Of a stretch of DNA of 64,000 bases, positions 54,753 through 63,957 are shown piece after piece. Position numbers and translations under genes: made by a program. Numbering within the stretch: position 1 is the stretch's first letter; every line of letters starts with the position of its first letter. Where the stretch lies: contig NZ_BRVS01000008.1 of the NCBI RefSeq assembly GCF_026011795.1, positions 62,001 to 126,000 of the forward strand. The letters are read 5' to 3'. Origin of the DNA: Arthrobacter mangrovi. GTDB taxonomy: Bacteria > Actinomycetota > Actinomycetes > Actinomycetales > Micrococcaceae. Below the pieces are notes generated by a model. It worked only from the letters and a program-made list of their open reading frames with translations, was not told the origin of the DNA and ran no database searches.

Positions 54753-55466
54753 TCAGGCACCTTTCCTTGGCAGCCGGTCCCTGATGATCTGCAGCGGGCG
54801 AGGATCGGCGATGACACGGAAATGGCCGTACTTCTCCAGCACGATGTTCTCGGCATCGGCCAGATGGCTGCCGCCCGGAATATGGGGATCGAACTTACTG
54901 AAGACCGAGGTGATGCGGCTATGGGCCGCCCGCTTCCTGGCCAGTGCAAGCAGGGCGGGATTCCGGGGAGCGAAGGCCCGGATGCTCGGATCCAGGAAGA
55001 ACCTGGCGTAGTGCGAACCCGAGAAGGGCGTATTGACCGCGACCATGTGGCGGATCCGGCCCGCCGATGCGGGCAGAGTCATCAGGAGCTTGCCGATCAG
55101 CCCGCCCTTGCTGTGCGCCACAATGGTCACGTTCGAGATCTCGGCTGCCTCCAGGTAGGCAGTGACCAGGGCGGCCATCTTGGCCACCGTTCCACGGTTG
55201 TACCCGAGAGTCCGAACAACGTGGACCGGGTGGCCGTCTGCATGCAGCGCGTCAGCGATCGGCTTGAGGAACTGCCAGTTTTCGTAGACCCCCGGCAGCA
55301 GCAGTACGGGAGCATCCTTACGCTCTCCGGCCTCAAGATACGGCAATGGATCATGCCGGACCAGGAAGCCGTGGATCTGCCGGTGGGCCACATAGGCGTA
55401 GTCCAGCACCCAGCCCCATGTCCGGCCGGCGACTGCCCGCAGCGCGGTCCTCAATGTGCTCAACAT
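54753..55466 (-). CDS. Alpha/beta hydrolase, lipase-like
   Basis: The 237-residue protein has the nucleophile elbow VAHSKGGLIGKLLM, an oxyanion region in VLLLPGVYENWQFL and the probable catalytic histidine in GSHLADAENIVLEKYGHFRV. It resembles class 2 triacylglycerol lipase-like hydrolases. The ATG at 55466 lies inside the end of the upstream hydrolase gene (overlap of about seven bases), so the two hydrolases are translationally coupled. Substrate unknown. Confidence 0.78.
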   Translation of the reverse strand: MLSTLRTALRAVAGRTWGWVLDYAYVAHRQIHGFLVRHDPLPYLEAGERKDAPVLLLPGVYENWQFLKPIADALHADGHPVHVVRTLGYNRGTVAKMAALVTAYLEAAEISNVTIVAHSKGGLIGKLLMTLPASAGRIRHMVAVNTPFSGSHYARFFLDPSIRAFAPRNPALLALARKRAAHSRITSVFSKFDPHIPGGSHLADAENIVLEKYGHFRVIADPRPLQIIRDRLPRKGA

Positions 55467-56206
55467 GCCCGCTCCGCCACCTCCCGGCAGTAGGCCGCTA
55501 CCGTTTCCGGACGGCTGAACATCAGCGCATGGGGCTCGCCCTCGATCTCGACGAGGCGGCCCCTCGGCGCAGCCGCGGCCAGCTCTGCCGCCCAATCACG
55601 CGGCACGATCGGATCGCGTCCTCCGCGGAGAATCAGTGTAGGGACTTGGATAATGGGCATAACGTCCTCGAGATGGTGCCGCAGCAGCTCCTGCAGGGTT
55701 CGGAAGTACCAGCGCGGGCCGGACCGGAAATAGTCGCTCAGGACGATCCACACCAAGTGCGGAGACTCGCGGAGAGCGTCCTGGGCGAGCCGGAGGGCCT
55801 GCAACCGTCCGCTGCGTTCATGCCGGTTTGCTGATGGGCTGAGCAGCACCAGGGCCTGCGCCGGCGAGGGGCAGGAGACCGCCATTTCTGCAACGATCTG
55901 TGCGCCCATTGAGTGCCCGATCAGCACCGCTGAATCCACGCCGATCCGGGATAGGGCCTCGCGGACCAATGCTGCGAACTGCGCAATGGCCACCTGTCGC
56001 TGCGGAGAACGGACCGCTCCGAACCCAGGCAGTTCCACTGCATGTACGGTTCCTATTTTAGCAAGCGCTTCGGCCAGGGGACCGAAGTAGCGCGGCGATA
56101 CCCCTATGCCGGGCACGAGCACGTAGGACTGGGCCCCTTGTCCCCGGGTCGTGATCCTCAACTCGCAGCCGCAGATATCGATGCTCAGCTGCCGCGTCTT
56201 ATCCAT
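55460..56206 (-). CDS. Alpha/beta hydrolase
   Basis: The 248-residue protein shows the full triad: nucleophile serine in VLIGHSMGAQIVAEM, aspartate in LILRGGRDPIVPRDW, and histidine in EGEPHALMFSRPE. The ATG at 56206 has GGAG eight bases before it; the longer frame upstream overlaps the Fur-regulator promoter and is unlikely. Closest in style to esterases and C-C hydrolases of the MhpC/BioH type. It is coupled to a second hydrolase downstream. Confidence 0.82.
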   Translation of the reverse strand: MDKTRQLSIDICGCELRITTRGQGAQSYVLVPGIGVSPRYFGPLAEALAKIGTVHAVELPGFGAVRSPQRQVAIAQFAALVREALSRIGVDSAVLIGHSMGAQIVAEMAVSCPSPAQALVLLSPSANRHERSGRLQALRLAQDALRESPHLVWIVLSDYFRSGPRWYFRTLQELLRHHLEDVMPIIQVPTLILRGGRDPIVPRDWAAELAAAAPRGRLVEIEGEPHALMFSRPETVAAYCREVAERAC

Positions 56207-56326
56207 CTCGTCGGCTCCGCTCTCCGTGAGGGAAATGGTAGTCCAAAGCGCCACCGCCCGCCCAAGCCCAGGAGGGTCCGGGACACCGCTGCCTTCTCCT
56301 GCGGGATCATGACGAGGCCCAAAACT

Positions 56327-56349
56327 TTTTCTGGACCCAGTCCAGAAAA
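56327..56349. promoter_or_regulatory. Perfect palindromic Fur-family operator
   Basis: TTTTCTGGAC and GTCCAGAAAA form a perfect 10-base inverted repeat around a 3-base spacer, just upstream of the -10 box of the Fur-type regulator. It is AT-rich against the local background and is the obvious autoregulatory site for the regulator-catalase operon. Confidence 0.75.
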
Positions 56350-56354
56350 CCTGA

Positions 56355-56360
56355 CATGAT
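56355..56360 (+). promoter_or_regulatory. -10 box CATGAT, leaderless layout
   Basis: CATGAT ends six bases before the ATG at 56367 and lies five bases after the palindromic operator, so a bound repressor would cover the promoter. Confidence 0.45.
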
Positions 56361-56366
56361 CGTGGC

Positions 56367-56828
56367 ATGGTCGACATGAGGAAGCCGGAGGAGCTGCTGC
56401 GCGGAGCGATGCTGCGCGTGACGCGTCCTCGTACTGCAGTGCTGGAAGCAGTACGCGCACACCCTCATGCCGACGCCGACACCATCACCGGGGTGGTGCG
56501 GGACGAGCTCGGCACGGTATCCAAGCAGGCCGTGTACGACGTCCTCGCCGCACTGACCGACGCCAGGCTGGTGCGCCGGATCGAACCTTCGGGTTCGCCG
56601 GCGCGCTATGAGGCCAGGGTCGGCGACAACCATCACCACGTGGTGTGCCGGATTTGCGGCGCGATCGAAGATGTCGATTGCGCCGTGGGTGCAGCGCCGT
56701 GCCTTTCGGCGGCCGATGACCACGGTTTCGCGATTGACGAGGCCGAGGTCACATACTGGGGCACATGCCCGGCCTGCGCCGCCAAGCAGGACCGTCATAT
56801 GGAAGATCCGACAAGGAGCAAAAGATAG
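56367..56828 (+). CDS. Fur-family redox regulator of catalase
   Basis: The 153-residue protein has the Fur winged helix ([40 protein letters not shown]) and the metal-binding [17 protein letters not shown], with a second Cys pair in GTCPACAAK for structural zinc. It corresponds to actinobacterial FurA/CatR regulators, which sense peroxide and repress the adjacent catalase gene. Its stop abuts the katA start (no gap), so both are co-transcribed. The start ATG fits a leaderless transcript; a second ATG nine bases later is possible. Confidence 0.9.
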   Translation: MVDMRKPEELLRGAMLRVTRPRTAVLEAVRAHPHADADTITGVVRDELGTVSKQAVYDVLAALTDARLVRRIEPSGSPARYEARVGDNHHHVVCRICGAIEDVDCAVGAAPCLSAADDHGFAIDEAEVTYWGTCPACAAKQDRHMEDPTRSKR

Positions 56829-58328
56829 ATGGCTGACAACACCAAGCCGCTGACAACCGTTGCGGGCGCACCCGTAGCGGACAACCAGGACAGCTTGACC
56901 GCCGGGCCGCGCGGTCCCATGCTGCTCCAGGACGTCTGGTTCCTGGAGAAGATGGCGCACTTCGACCGTGAGGTCATTCCCGAGCGCCGCATGCATGCTA
57001 AGGGGTCCGGTGCCTTCGGTACCTTTACGGTTACCCACGACATCACGAAGTACAGCTCCGCGAAGATCTTCTCCGAGGTCGGCAAGAAGACCGAGATGTT
57101 CGCCCGCTTCTCCACCGTTGCCGGCGAGCGCGGCGCCGCCGACGCCGAGCGCGACATCCGCGGCTTCGCACTGCGCTTTTACACCGAAGAGGGCAACTGG
57201 GACGTGGTCGGCAACAACACGCCGGTCTTCTTCTTCCGCGATCCGCTGAAGTTCCCGGACCTCAACCATGCGGTCAAGCGCGACCCGCGCACCAACCTGC
57301 GCAGCGCCGAGAACAACTGGGACTTCTGGACCAACCTGCCCGAGGCCCTGCACCAGGTCACCATCGTCATGTCGGACCGCGGTATTCCCGCGAGCTACCG
57401 CCACATGCACGGCTTCGGCTCGCACACCTACAGCTTCATCAACGACGCCGGTGAGCGCTTCTGGGTGAAGTTCCACTTCCGCACCCAGCAGGGCATCAAG
57501 AACCTCAGCGATGCCGAGGCCGCCAAGCTGGTCGGCGAGGACCGCGAGTCGCACCAGCGCGACCTCTTCGACTCCATCGAACAGGGCGACTTCCCCAAGT
57601 GGACCCTCTTCGTGCAGGTCATGCCGGAAGCCGAGGCGGAGACCTACAAGTACCACCCGTTCGACCTCACCAAGGTCTGGTCCAAGAAGGACTACCCGCT
57701 CATCGAGGTCGGCGAGTTCGAACTCAACCGCAACCCGGAGAACTACTTCGCCGACGTCGAGCAGGCTGCCTTCACTCCGGCCAACGTGGTCCCGGGCATC
57801 AGCTTCTCGCCCGACCGCATGCTGCAGGGCCGCCTGTTCTCCTACGGTGACGCCGCCCGCTACCGCCTGGGCGTCAACCACCACCAGATTCCGGTGAACT
57901 ACCCGCGCGGCGCCAAGCTCGTCAACTCCTTCCACCGCGACGGAGCCATGCGGGTCGACGGCAACCAGGGCGGGACCCCGGGCATCAACCCGAACTCCTA
58001 CGGCCGCTGGGAGGAACAGCCGGCCTACCGCGACCCGGCCCAGGCCGTGGGTGCCGTGGCCGACCGGTTCAACTACCGCGAGGACGACGCCAACTACTTC
58101 GAGCAGCCGGGCATCCTCTTCCGCGAGAAGATGACCGAGGAGCAGCGGCAGGTCCTGTTCGAGAACACCGCCCGTGCGATCGACGGAGCCTCCCAGGCGA
58201 CCATCGAGCGGCACATCGCCAACTGCACGCAGGCCGACCCGGCCTACGGCGAAGGCGTGCGCAAGGCGATCGAGGCCCTCCAGGCCGGCAAGATCTCCCC
58301 GGTCGACGTGAACACCGACTCCGCCTAA
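56829..58328 (+). CDS. katA: Monofunctional heme catalase
   Basis: The 499-residue clade-3-size catalase shows the catalytic histidine in [15 protein letters not shown], the asparagine in [15 protein letters not shown], and the heme-ligand tyrosine in [15 protein letters not shown]. It converts hydrogen peroxide to water and oxygen. The ATG follows the fur stop directly, after the ribosome site AAGGAGCAAAAG. It ends at a strong T-run terminator. Confidence 0.97.
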   Translation: MADNTKPLTTVAGAPVADNQDSLTAGPRGPMLLQDVWFLEKMAHFDREVIPERRMHAKGSGAFGTFTVTHDITKYSSAKIFSEVGKKTEMFARFSTVAGERGAADAERDIRGFALRFYTEEGNWDVVGNNTPVFFFRDPLKFPDLNHAVKRDPRTNLRSAENNWDFWTNLPEALHQVTIVMSDRGIPASYRHMHGFGSHTYSFINDAGERFWVKFHFRTQQGIKNLSDAEAAKLVGEDRESHQRDLFDSIEQGDFPKWTLFVQVMPEAEAETYKYHPFDLTKVWSKKDYPLIEVGEFELNRNPENYFADVEQAAFTPANVVPGISFSPDRMLQGRLFSYGDAARYRLGVNHHQIPVNYPRGAKLVNSFHRDGAMRVDGNQGGTPGINPNSYGRWEEQPAYRDPAQAVGAVADRFNYREDDANYFEQPGILFREKMTEEQRQVLFENTARAIDGASQATIERHIANCTQADPAYGEGVRKAIEALQAGKISPVDVNTDSA

Positions 58329-58343
58329 TCCTTCCGAGGCGCG

Positions 58344-58387
58344 ACTGCCCGGGACCAGCCGACACGGCCGGTCCCGGGCAGTTTTTT
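58344..58387 (+). terminator. Terminator after katA
   Basis: Perfect 13-base arms (58344-58356 and 58370-58382) are followed by six T residues, one of the few classical intrinsic terminators in the window. Confidence 0.85.
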
Positions 58388-58442
58388 GTAGAGGGTCAGT
58401 CGGTGGCGGCCCATGTGGCTTGGCCGCCGGCCGGAGCCTTCC

Positions 58443-58832
58443 CTACTGGCTGAGGAGATGCTCCCGGCCGAACATCCTGGCCGCCTCCCGAGCGCTCGGG
58501 GTACCGGCGTCCACGTCCGCCCCCGCCGCGAGCAGCCTGGACACTACGGCGTCCTCGCCCTTGAACAGGGCTCCGGCGATCGGGGACTGGTCGCGGGCAT
58601 TGCGGATATCGGGGTCCGCCCCGCGCCCCAGCAGCATCGCGACGGTCTCCTCCTGTCCGTGGTAGGCGGCCAGCATCAGCAGAGTGTTTCGGCTCTCGTC
58701 CGCCACGTCGACCGGAAGGCCGTGGTCGAGGAACTCGGCCAGCTCGGCACTCTTACCTTCCCGCGCCAGGTCCATGGCGAGTTCGATGATCCTCAGGGTC
58801 TGTTCAGCATTCAACGGCTCATTGTTGGTCAC
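58443..58832 (-). CDS. Ankyrin-repeat protein
   Basis: The 129-residue protein holds about three ankyrin repeats (NTLLMLAAYHGQEETVAMLL; GRGADPDIRNARDQSPIAGA; AVVSRLLAAGADVDAGTPSA). Ankyrin proteins next to catalases (AnkB in Pseudomonas) support peroxide resistance. It is convergent with katA here and not part of its operon. The GTG at 58832 fits a leaderless promoter. Confidence 0.85.
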   Translation of the reverse strand: MTNNEPLNAEQTLRIIELAMDLAREGKSAELAEFLDHGLPVDVADESRNTLLMLAAYHGQEETVAMLLGRGADPDIRNARDQSPIAGALFKGEDAVVSRLLAAGADVDAGTPSAREAARMFGREHLLSQ

Positions 58833-58838
58833 GTCTCC

Positions 58839-58844
58839 AGCGTA
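58839..58844 (-). promoter_or_regulatory. -10 box TACGCT (minus strand), leaderless layout
   Basis: On the minus strand TACGCT is followed by six bases (GGAGAC) and the GTG of the ankyrin gene. Confidence 0.4.
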
Positions 58845-58892
58845 GGCGAAGCCCCTCGGCGCCGGCGCCATACCCTCCGGAGCTCGAAGGCA

Positions 58893-60479
58893 CTACGGCT
58901 GCGGATGGTCCCCGTGTTCCTTCCGCAGCCGCACCCGCTCTTCGTGTTCCCGGCGGTGCTGTTCGTGTTCCAGCCGATGATGTTCCTCCCGCTCGTATTC
59001 GAGCGGGATCAGCTCCGGATGGTTCAGCCGCGAATGCTGCCGCCCGTACAGCAAGTAGATGGCCAGGCCGATAGCCAGCCAGACGGCGAAACGCACCCAC
59101 GTGAGCGTGGTCAGGTTCAGCATCAGCCAGAAACAGAGAGCCGCCGAGAGGATGGGGATAACGGGCGACAGCGGAACCCGGAAAGCGCGCGGCAGGTCCG
59201 GCCGCGTCTTCCGCAGCACGACGATGCCGATGCTCACCAGCACGAAGGCGGAGAGGGTACCGATGTTGATCATCTCTTCGAGGACGTCCACGTTGGTAAA
59301 ACCGGCCACGAGCGCGACCAGTGCGCCGGCCACGATCTGGACGCGGGCCGGCGTCCGCCGGCGTTCGGTGGTGTGGCTGAGCCATCGCGGCAGCAGCCCG
59401 TCCCGGCTCATGGCGAAAACGACCCGGGCCAGACCGAGCAGGAGCACCATGATGACCGTGGTCAAGCCGATCAGGATGCCGATCGAAATGACCTGCGCCG
59501 CCCAGTCCGCGCCGACATTGATGAACGCGGTGGCCAGGGACGCCTCGTCAGCGGCCGCCAGGTCTTTGTAGGAGACCATGCCCGTCAGGGCCAGCGTCAC
59601 CAGGATGTAGAGCACGGTCACGATCGCCAGGCCGCCGAAGATGCCGCGGGGCAGGGTCTTCTGCGGGTTCCGTACCTCTTCGGCGCTGGTGGCAACGACG
59701 TCGAACCCGATGAAGGCGAAGAACACCAGGGCCGCGCCGGCCAGGATCCCCAGTACCCCGTACTGCTGCGGCTCGGCGCCGCTGAGGAAGGAGAACAGCG
59801 ACTGGGTCCACACGCTTCCCCCGGTTCCGGACGTGGGCATCGGTTCCGGCACGAACGGGGTGTAGTTTTCCGCGCGCACATACAGGAAGCCGACCACGAT
59901 CACGAACAGGACAATCGCCACCTTAATCAGGGTGAAGACGTTGTTTACCCGGGCCGACAGTTCGGTGCCGAGGACCAGCAAGGTCGTGAAGATGGCAACG
60001 ATCAGCAGCGGGCCCCAGGTCAGCTCGAGGCCGAAGAAGCTCACGGTGGTGGGAACGTTGATGTCGAAGAGATGGAAGACATTGCTGAGGTAGATGCCCC
60101 AGTATTTGGCGATGACGGCGCCGGCCGTGAACAGCTCAAGGATCAGGTCCCAGCCGATGATCCAGGCGAGCAGTTCGCCGAGGGTCGCGTAGGTATAGGT
60201 GTAGGCGCTGCCGGCGACAGGAATGGCGGAGGCGAACTCGGCGTAGCACATGATTGCCAGGAAGCAGGTGATCGCCGCCAGCACGAAGGACAAGGTCACG
60301 GCCGGACCGGCGTAGCTGCCGGCGGCCTTCGCGCCGACGGAGAAGATGCCCGCCCCAACGGCCACCGCCACGCCCAGGATCATCAGGTCGAAGGTGCTCA
60401 GCGTGCGTTTAAGCTGATGCCCCGGCTCATCCGTGTCCGCAATGGACTGCTCAATCGACTTGGTCCGGAAGAGGCTCAT
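58893..60479 (-). CDS. APC-family cationic amino-acid permease
   Basis: The 528-residue protein has about twelve helices and the conserved start IADTDEPGHQLKRTLSTFDL followed by GVAVAVGAGIFSVGAKAAGS. AGSAYTYTYATLGELLAWIIG is the substrate-site region. This matches the YfnA/CAT-like group. A His/Arg/Glu-rich cytoplasmic tail of about 40 residues (EREEHHRLEHEQHRREHEER) is unusual and may bind metal or sense pH. It lies upstream of the ankyrin gene on the same strand. Confidence 0.88.
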   Translation of the reverse strand: MSLFRTKSIEQSIADTDEPGHQLKRTLSTFDLMILGVAVAVGAGIFSVGAKAAGSYAGPAVTLSFVLAAITCFLAIMCYAEFASAIPVAGSAYTYTYATLGELLAWIIGWDLILELFTAGAVIAKYWGIYLSNVFHLFDINVPTTVSFFGLELTWGPLLIVAIFTTLLVLGTELSARVNNVFTLIKVAIVLFVIVVGFLYVRAENYTPFVPEPMPTSGTGGSVWTQSLFSFLSGAEPQQYGVLGILAGAALVFFAFIGFDVVATSAEEVRNPQKTLPRGIFGGLAIVTVLYILVTLALTGMVSYKDLAAADEASLATAFINVGADWAAQVISIGILIGLTTVIMVLLLGLARVVFAMSRDGLLPRWLSHTTERRRTPARVQIVAGALVALVAGFTNVDVLEEMINIGTLSAFVLVSIGIVVLRKTRPDLPRAFRVPLSPVIPILSAALCFWLMLNLTTLTWVRFAVWLAIGLAIYLLYGRQHSRLNHPELIPLEYEREEHHRLEHEQHRREHEERVRLRKEHGDHPQP

Positions 60480-60688
60480 AGGTCAAGTTTCCTCGCGAAG
60501 CCCCTCCTTGAATACCTTTTTTCCGCCTATTCCCCGGACCGGCGGCTGCCGCCCATGGAGCCCGTCGGCGTGTCCCGGTTCGCGGTTACGGAAAACTCCA
60601 AGATGCGCCCCCATACTGGTACAAGGAACCGGAGCGTCAGGCCGGTCCAACCGGAAACGGTTCCACGTTCAACCAAGGGGCGGGTCAA

Positions 60689-60931
60689 GTGGACACCAAG
60701 CGGTCGCTGCTGCAATGGTGCAGCGCGAAACTATGGGGAAGGCCGGGCATTGTTCCGGCTGCACGGGATGTTCCGGCGCGCCGGAATATCCTTGTGGAGG
60801 ACAATTCGGACAGACTCATCACCAGCCTGCGCACGGCTTATCCGGGTGCCCGGATCAGCAGCGTCGGAGGATACAAGGTCCGCCTCGAACTCCCCAGCGG
60901 GGACGTGCTGAGCTTCTACGTCAACACCTGA
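60689..60931 (+). CDS. Small conserved-looking hypothetical protein
   Basis: The ORF of 80 residues from a GTG at 60689 ends DRLITSLRTAYPGARISSVG and then YKVRLELPSGDVLSFYVNT, which looks like a folded beta domain. The true start may be a GTG at 60794, giving 45 residues. A perfect bidirectional terminator immediately after the stop supports an expressed gene. Function unknown. Confidence 0.5.
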   Translation: MDTKRSLLQWCSAKLWGRPGIVPAARDVPARRNILVEDNSDRLITSLRTAYPGARISSVGGYKVRLELPSGDVLSFYVNT

Positions 60932-60963
60932 TCCGGCCCGGCCGCGAACAACCGGGCCGGATC
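60930..60963. terminator. Bidirectional terminator between the small ORF and fprA
   Basis: Perfect 12-base arms (60930-60941 and 60952-60963) with a 10-base loop lie between the convergent stops. Confidence 0.75.
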
Positions 60964-60965
60964 GG

Positions 60966-62384
60966 TCAGGCCCGGGAGATCCTGACCATGTCCTCGCGCG
61001 GCACGACCTTGACCCGCTCGCGCTTAACCTCGGGTTCGCCGTCGTCCGTTGCGACGTACGCGGCACCCAGCTGGCGCTCATGCTCGTCCAGCTTTAGCCA
61101 GCCCTCCCACGTGGTGTATTCGACGCCCCGCTCCTCGAGCAGCGTGATGATCGCGTCTTCACCCGGATTCTTGGCCGCGGGCAGGTCCAGCCGGTCCTCG
61201 AGCAGGAATCCGATGGTCTCCAGGGCATCGCCCTTGGTGTGGCCGATCAGGCCGACCGGGCCGCGCTTGATCCACCCGGTGGCGTAGATGCCGGGGACCG
61301 GCTTGCCGTCGGTGTCGATGACGCGGCCACCCTCGTTCGGGATCACGCCGCGGCGCTCGTCGAAGCCCACTTCCGGAAGCTCCGAGCCGAAGTAGCCGAT
61401 GGCCCGGTAGACGGCCTGGACCGGATACTCGACGAATTCGCCGGTGCCGCGCACGTTGCCCGTGCCGTCCAGCTCGTTGCGCTCGAACTTGATGCCTGCC
61501 ACCTTGCCGGCACCGTCGGCGGTTCCCTCGATGATCTCCACCGGAGTGTGCAGGAAGTGCAGGTGAAGCCGGCGGGAGGCACCGGTGTCCTGCTCCTCCA
61601 CCAGCCAGTTGGTCAGCGTGTTGACCATGGTCTTCGTCTGGTTGTTGGAACGGATCTGCTCGTCCGAGCCCTCGTCGAAGTCGAAGTCCTCCGGGTAGAG
61701 CACGATGTCCACGTCGCGCGAATGGGACAGTTCGCGCAGCTCCAGCGGCGTGAACTTCACCTGCGCCGGGCCGCGGCGGCCGAACACGTGCACATCCGTG
61801 ACCGGGGAATTCTTCAGTCCGCGGTAGACATTCTCGGGGATTTCCGTGGTGAGCAGGTCCTCGGCGTGCTTGGAGAGGACGCGTGCGACGTCGAGGGCAA
61901 CGTTTCCGTTTCCGATCACCGCGATTTCCTTCGCCTCGAGCGGCCACTCGCGGGAGACGTCGGGGTGTCCGTCGTACCAGGACACGAAGTCCGCGGCGCC
62001 GAAGGAGCCCTCAAGGTTGATGCCCGGAATGTCCAGGGCGGCGTCTTTGATAGCGCCGGTCGCGAAGATGATCGCGTCGTAGAAGTCCCGGAAGTCCTTC
62101 AGCGTCAGGTCCCGGCCGTAGTTGACGTTGCCAAGGAAGCGGATGTCGCCGCGGTCCAGCACCTTGTGCAGCGCGGTGACGATTCCCTTGATGCGGGGAT
62201 GGTCCGGGGCCACGCCGTAGCGGATCAGGCCGTAGGGCGCCGGGTACTGGTCGAACAAGTCGATGCTGACCTCGAAGTCGCGCTCGGCCTTGGTCAGGAT
62301 GTCGGCAGCGTACACGCCTGCAGGGCCGGCTCCGATGATGGCCACCCGCAGGGGGCGCTGGCGGTCTGCGGCTGGATTAGACAC
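60966..62384 (-). CDS. fprA: Ferredoxin/adrenodoxin-type NADP+ reductase
   Basis: The 472-residue flavoenzyme has an FAD loop VAIIGAGPAGVYAADIL, the adrenodoxin-reductase string PYGLIRYGVAPDHPRIKG, an NADPH loop VIGNGNVALDVARVL and the C-terminal GWIKRGPVGLIGHTKGDA. It transfers electrons between NADPH and ferredoxins, as Mycobacterium FprA does. The GTG at 62384 follows AAGAAGGACGATCA. No ferredoxin gene is adjacent. Confidence 0.94.
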   Translation of the reverse strand: MSNPAADRQRPLRVAIIGAGPAGVYAADILTKAERDFEVSIDLFDQYPAPYGLIRYGVAPDHPRIKGIVTALHKVLDRGDIRFLGNVNYGRDLTLKDFRDFYDAIIFATGAIKDAALDIPGINLEGSFGAADFVSWYDGHPDVSREWPLEAKEIAVIGNGNVALDVARVLSKHAEDLLTTEIPENVYRGLKNSPVTDVHVFGRRGPAQVKFTPLELRELSHSRDVDIVLYPEDFDFDEGSDEQIRSNNQTKTMVNTLTNWLVEEQDTGASRRLHLHFLHTPVEIIEGTADGAGKVAGIKFERNELDGTGNVRGTGEFVEYPVQAVYRAIGYFGSELPEVGFDERRGVIPNEGGRVIDTDGKPVPGIYATGWIKRGPVGLIGHTKGDALETIGFLLEDRLDLPAAKNPGEDAIITLLEERGVEYTTWEGWLKLDEHERQLGAAYVATDDGEPEVKRERVKVVPREDMVRISRA

Positions 62385-62505
62385 TGATCGTCCTTCTTTC
62401 GGGGAAACCTGCTGCTCAATAGAGCACAGTTTCCTATTCTAAATGGCGCCGCGGCCTGCGTCCTAAAGCAGTGGCCGACGCCTCACGGCCTGCCTGGTTG
62501 CCCAG

Positions 62506-62997
62506 TCACCATCCGGCTTTGCGAAGCGCAGCGGCGAGATCGCGGTGCCGGACGAGCCGGAAATCCGTGAGCTCGGCAGCGGGCACGATTGCTTCGACGC
62601 TGTCCCGTTCAGCCTGGCCGTGCCAGTGCCCCGACCGGTCGAGCAGGCCCACCAATCGTCCGCCGCTTAGCGATCTACCATCCGGCTCGCCAGCCCACCC
62701 GGTCGCCCGCCCATCGGCACCGATGCGCATGAGGCCGAATTCGTAGCCGTGCCATTGAGCCTTGACGATGAACTCCTCGTAGGCCTCGAGCTCGGCAAAC
62801 GGCACGGTGCGTGTGAAGCGCCGGCCCGCAGGGGAGCTTTCCGCGTTCTCCTCCCATCCCGGCCCGGGCGCCTCGGCGCCTTCATGGGACAACAGCATCA
62901 GCTTCTCGTCATCGCTGTAGGTCCGGGCCTCGTACCAACCGCCCCGCCACAGCGCCCATTTGCCCGGGTACGGCACACCATAGGGTGAATCAACCAC
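62506..62997 (-). CDS. Hypothetical protein, possibly paired with the upstream gene
   Basis: The 163-residue soluble protein is rich in Trp and Gly at its N-terminus (YGVPYPGKWALWRGGWYEAR) and acidic in the centre. No domain is recognised. It lies 30 bases downstream of a second orphan gene on the same strand. The pair has the look of cytoplasmic accessory or immunity proteins, which is only an impression. Confidence 0.65.
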   Translation of the reverse strand: MVDSPYGVPYPGKWALWRGGWYEARTYSDDEKLMLLSHEGAEAPGPGWEENAESSPAGRRFTRTVPFAELEAYEEFIVKAQWHGYEFGLMRIGADGRATGWAGEPDGRSLSGGRLVGLLDRSGHWHGQAERDSVEAIVPAAELTDFRLVRHRDLAAALRKAGW

Positions 62998-63027
62998 GCA
63001 GTCTCTTTTCCATCCGGCCCGGCTCCG

Positions 63028-63957
63028 TCAACGGGCGAACTGCGTCGGACGCAGCTGCACTTCCCTCACATCGGCGACTTCTGCCCGTGTTGCCGTGGCC
63101 CAGTACACGCCGGCGTCGGACTTGTGCAGGCCTGCTGCCTCCGCAGCGGCAGCATCGTGGCCAAGGTAATGGAGCTTGAAAATGTCCTGCCCCTGGTCGT
63201 CCCGCCCGAGACCCGTAATCCGGAAGTCCAAGCCGCGGAAGCTGGCCGTCCAAACCCCCTCGAACACGTCCGTGACTTCCCCGATATCGACCTTCTTCCG
63301 CCATAGACCGCGCGCGGTTTCGGTCCACGGCTCCCGGAACTCGTCCTCGTCCAGGTCACCGTCCTCAGGCTCCTCGTCATCGGGCTGGGCAAAGGCGCAC
63401 AGCACCACGGCCCCGCCGTCGTCCACAATGTCGGCGATGTACGGGTTGAAGTCCCATACAGCGACAGTGCCGAGCACGTCCTGCGGCGCCAGCATCTCGA
63501 ACGTACCCGGACCACCCCATTCAACCGGGACCCACCCTGAAGCGGCATCGGGGTACACGCCGAGTAGCGTCTCGGCGCCCTGTCCGGTGATCCGCCACAG
63601 CTCCGCTCCGGCCGGCACCCGCACAGGGTCCAGGTAGTAGAGCGGCACCGGCACGCCGCCATCCCAGCTGGCGAACCCGGTCCCGGTGAAGGGCGGATGA
63701 TCCCGAATCTCAGGGGCCACCGCATCATGGCAGAATTCCCGGGCCGGTGCCGGGAACCGCAGGACGTCGACGTATTCGGGGTCGGCCGGGAACGGCGAAC
63801 CAGCGAAGCCGAGACCGTGCACCATATGCAGTTGCGCGGGCGCCAGACCGGCGACCTGGGCAGCCGGAACCGCGTATCCTGCCAGTAGGTCCGCCGACCG
63901 TCCGAGGAACTGCTCCAGATCGAAGGCATGAACGGCCTTCTGCAAAATCGTTACCAC
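63028..63957 (-). CDS. Hypothetical acidic protein
   Basis: The protein has 309 residues from the GTG at 63957, which follows AGGAAAGGGAAC; an ATG at 63990 would add 11 residues but lacks a site. It is acidic with a Glu/Asp-rich loop (PDDEEPEDGDLDEDEFREPW) and many aromatic residues, and has no signal peptide or membrane helix. No domain is recognised. It is the last gene visible; the window ends 43 bases upstream of its start. Confidence 0.7.
   Translation of the reverse strand: MVTILQKAVHAFDLEQFLGRSADLLAGYAVPAAQVAGLAPAQLHMVHGLGFAGSPFPADPEYVDVLRFPAPAREFCHDAVAPEIRDHPPFTGTGFASWDGGVPVPLYYLDPVRVPAGAELWRITGQGAETLLGVYPDAASGWVPVEWGGPGTFEMLAPQDVLGTVAVWDFNPYIADIVDDGGAVVLCAFAQPDDEEPEDGDLDEDEFREPWTETARGLWRKKVDIGEVTDVFEGVWTASFRGLDFRITGLGRDDQGQDIFKLHYLGHDAAAAEAAGLHKSDAGVYWATATRAEVADVREVQLRPTQFAR

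Noticed and set aside
62506-63957. Toxin-antitoxin pair
   Set aside because: Sizes (163 and 309 residues) and the absence of a DNA-binding or nuclease motif do not fit known systems; kept as orphan genes.
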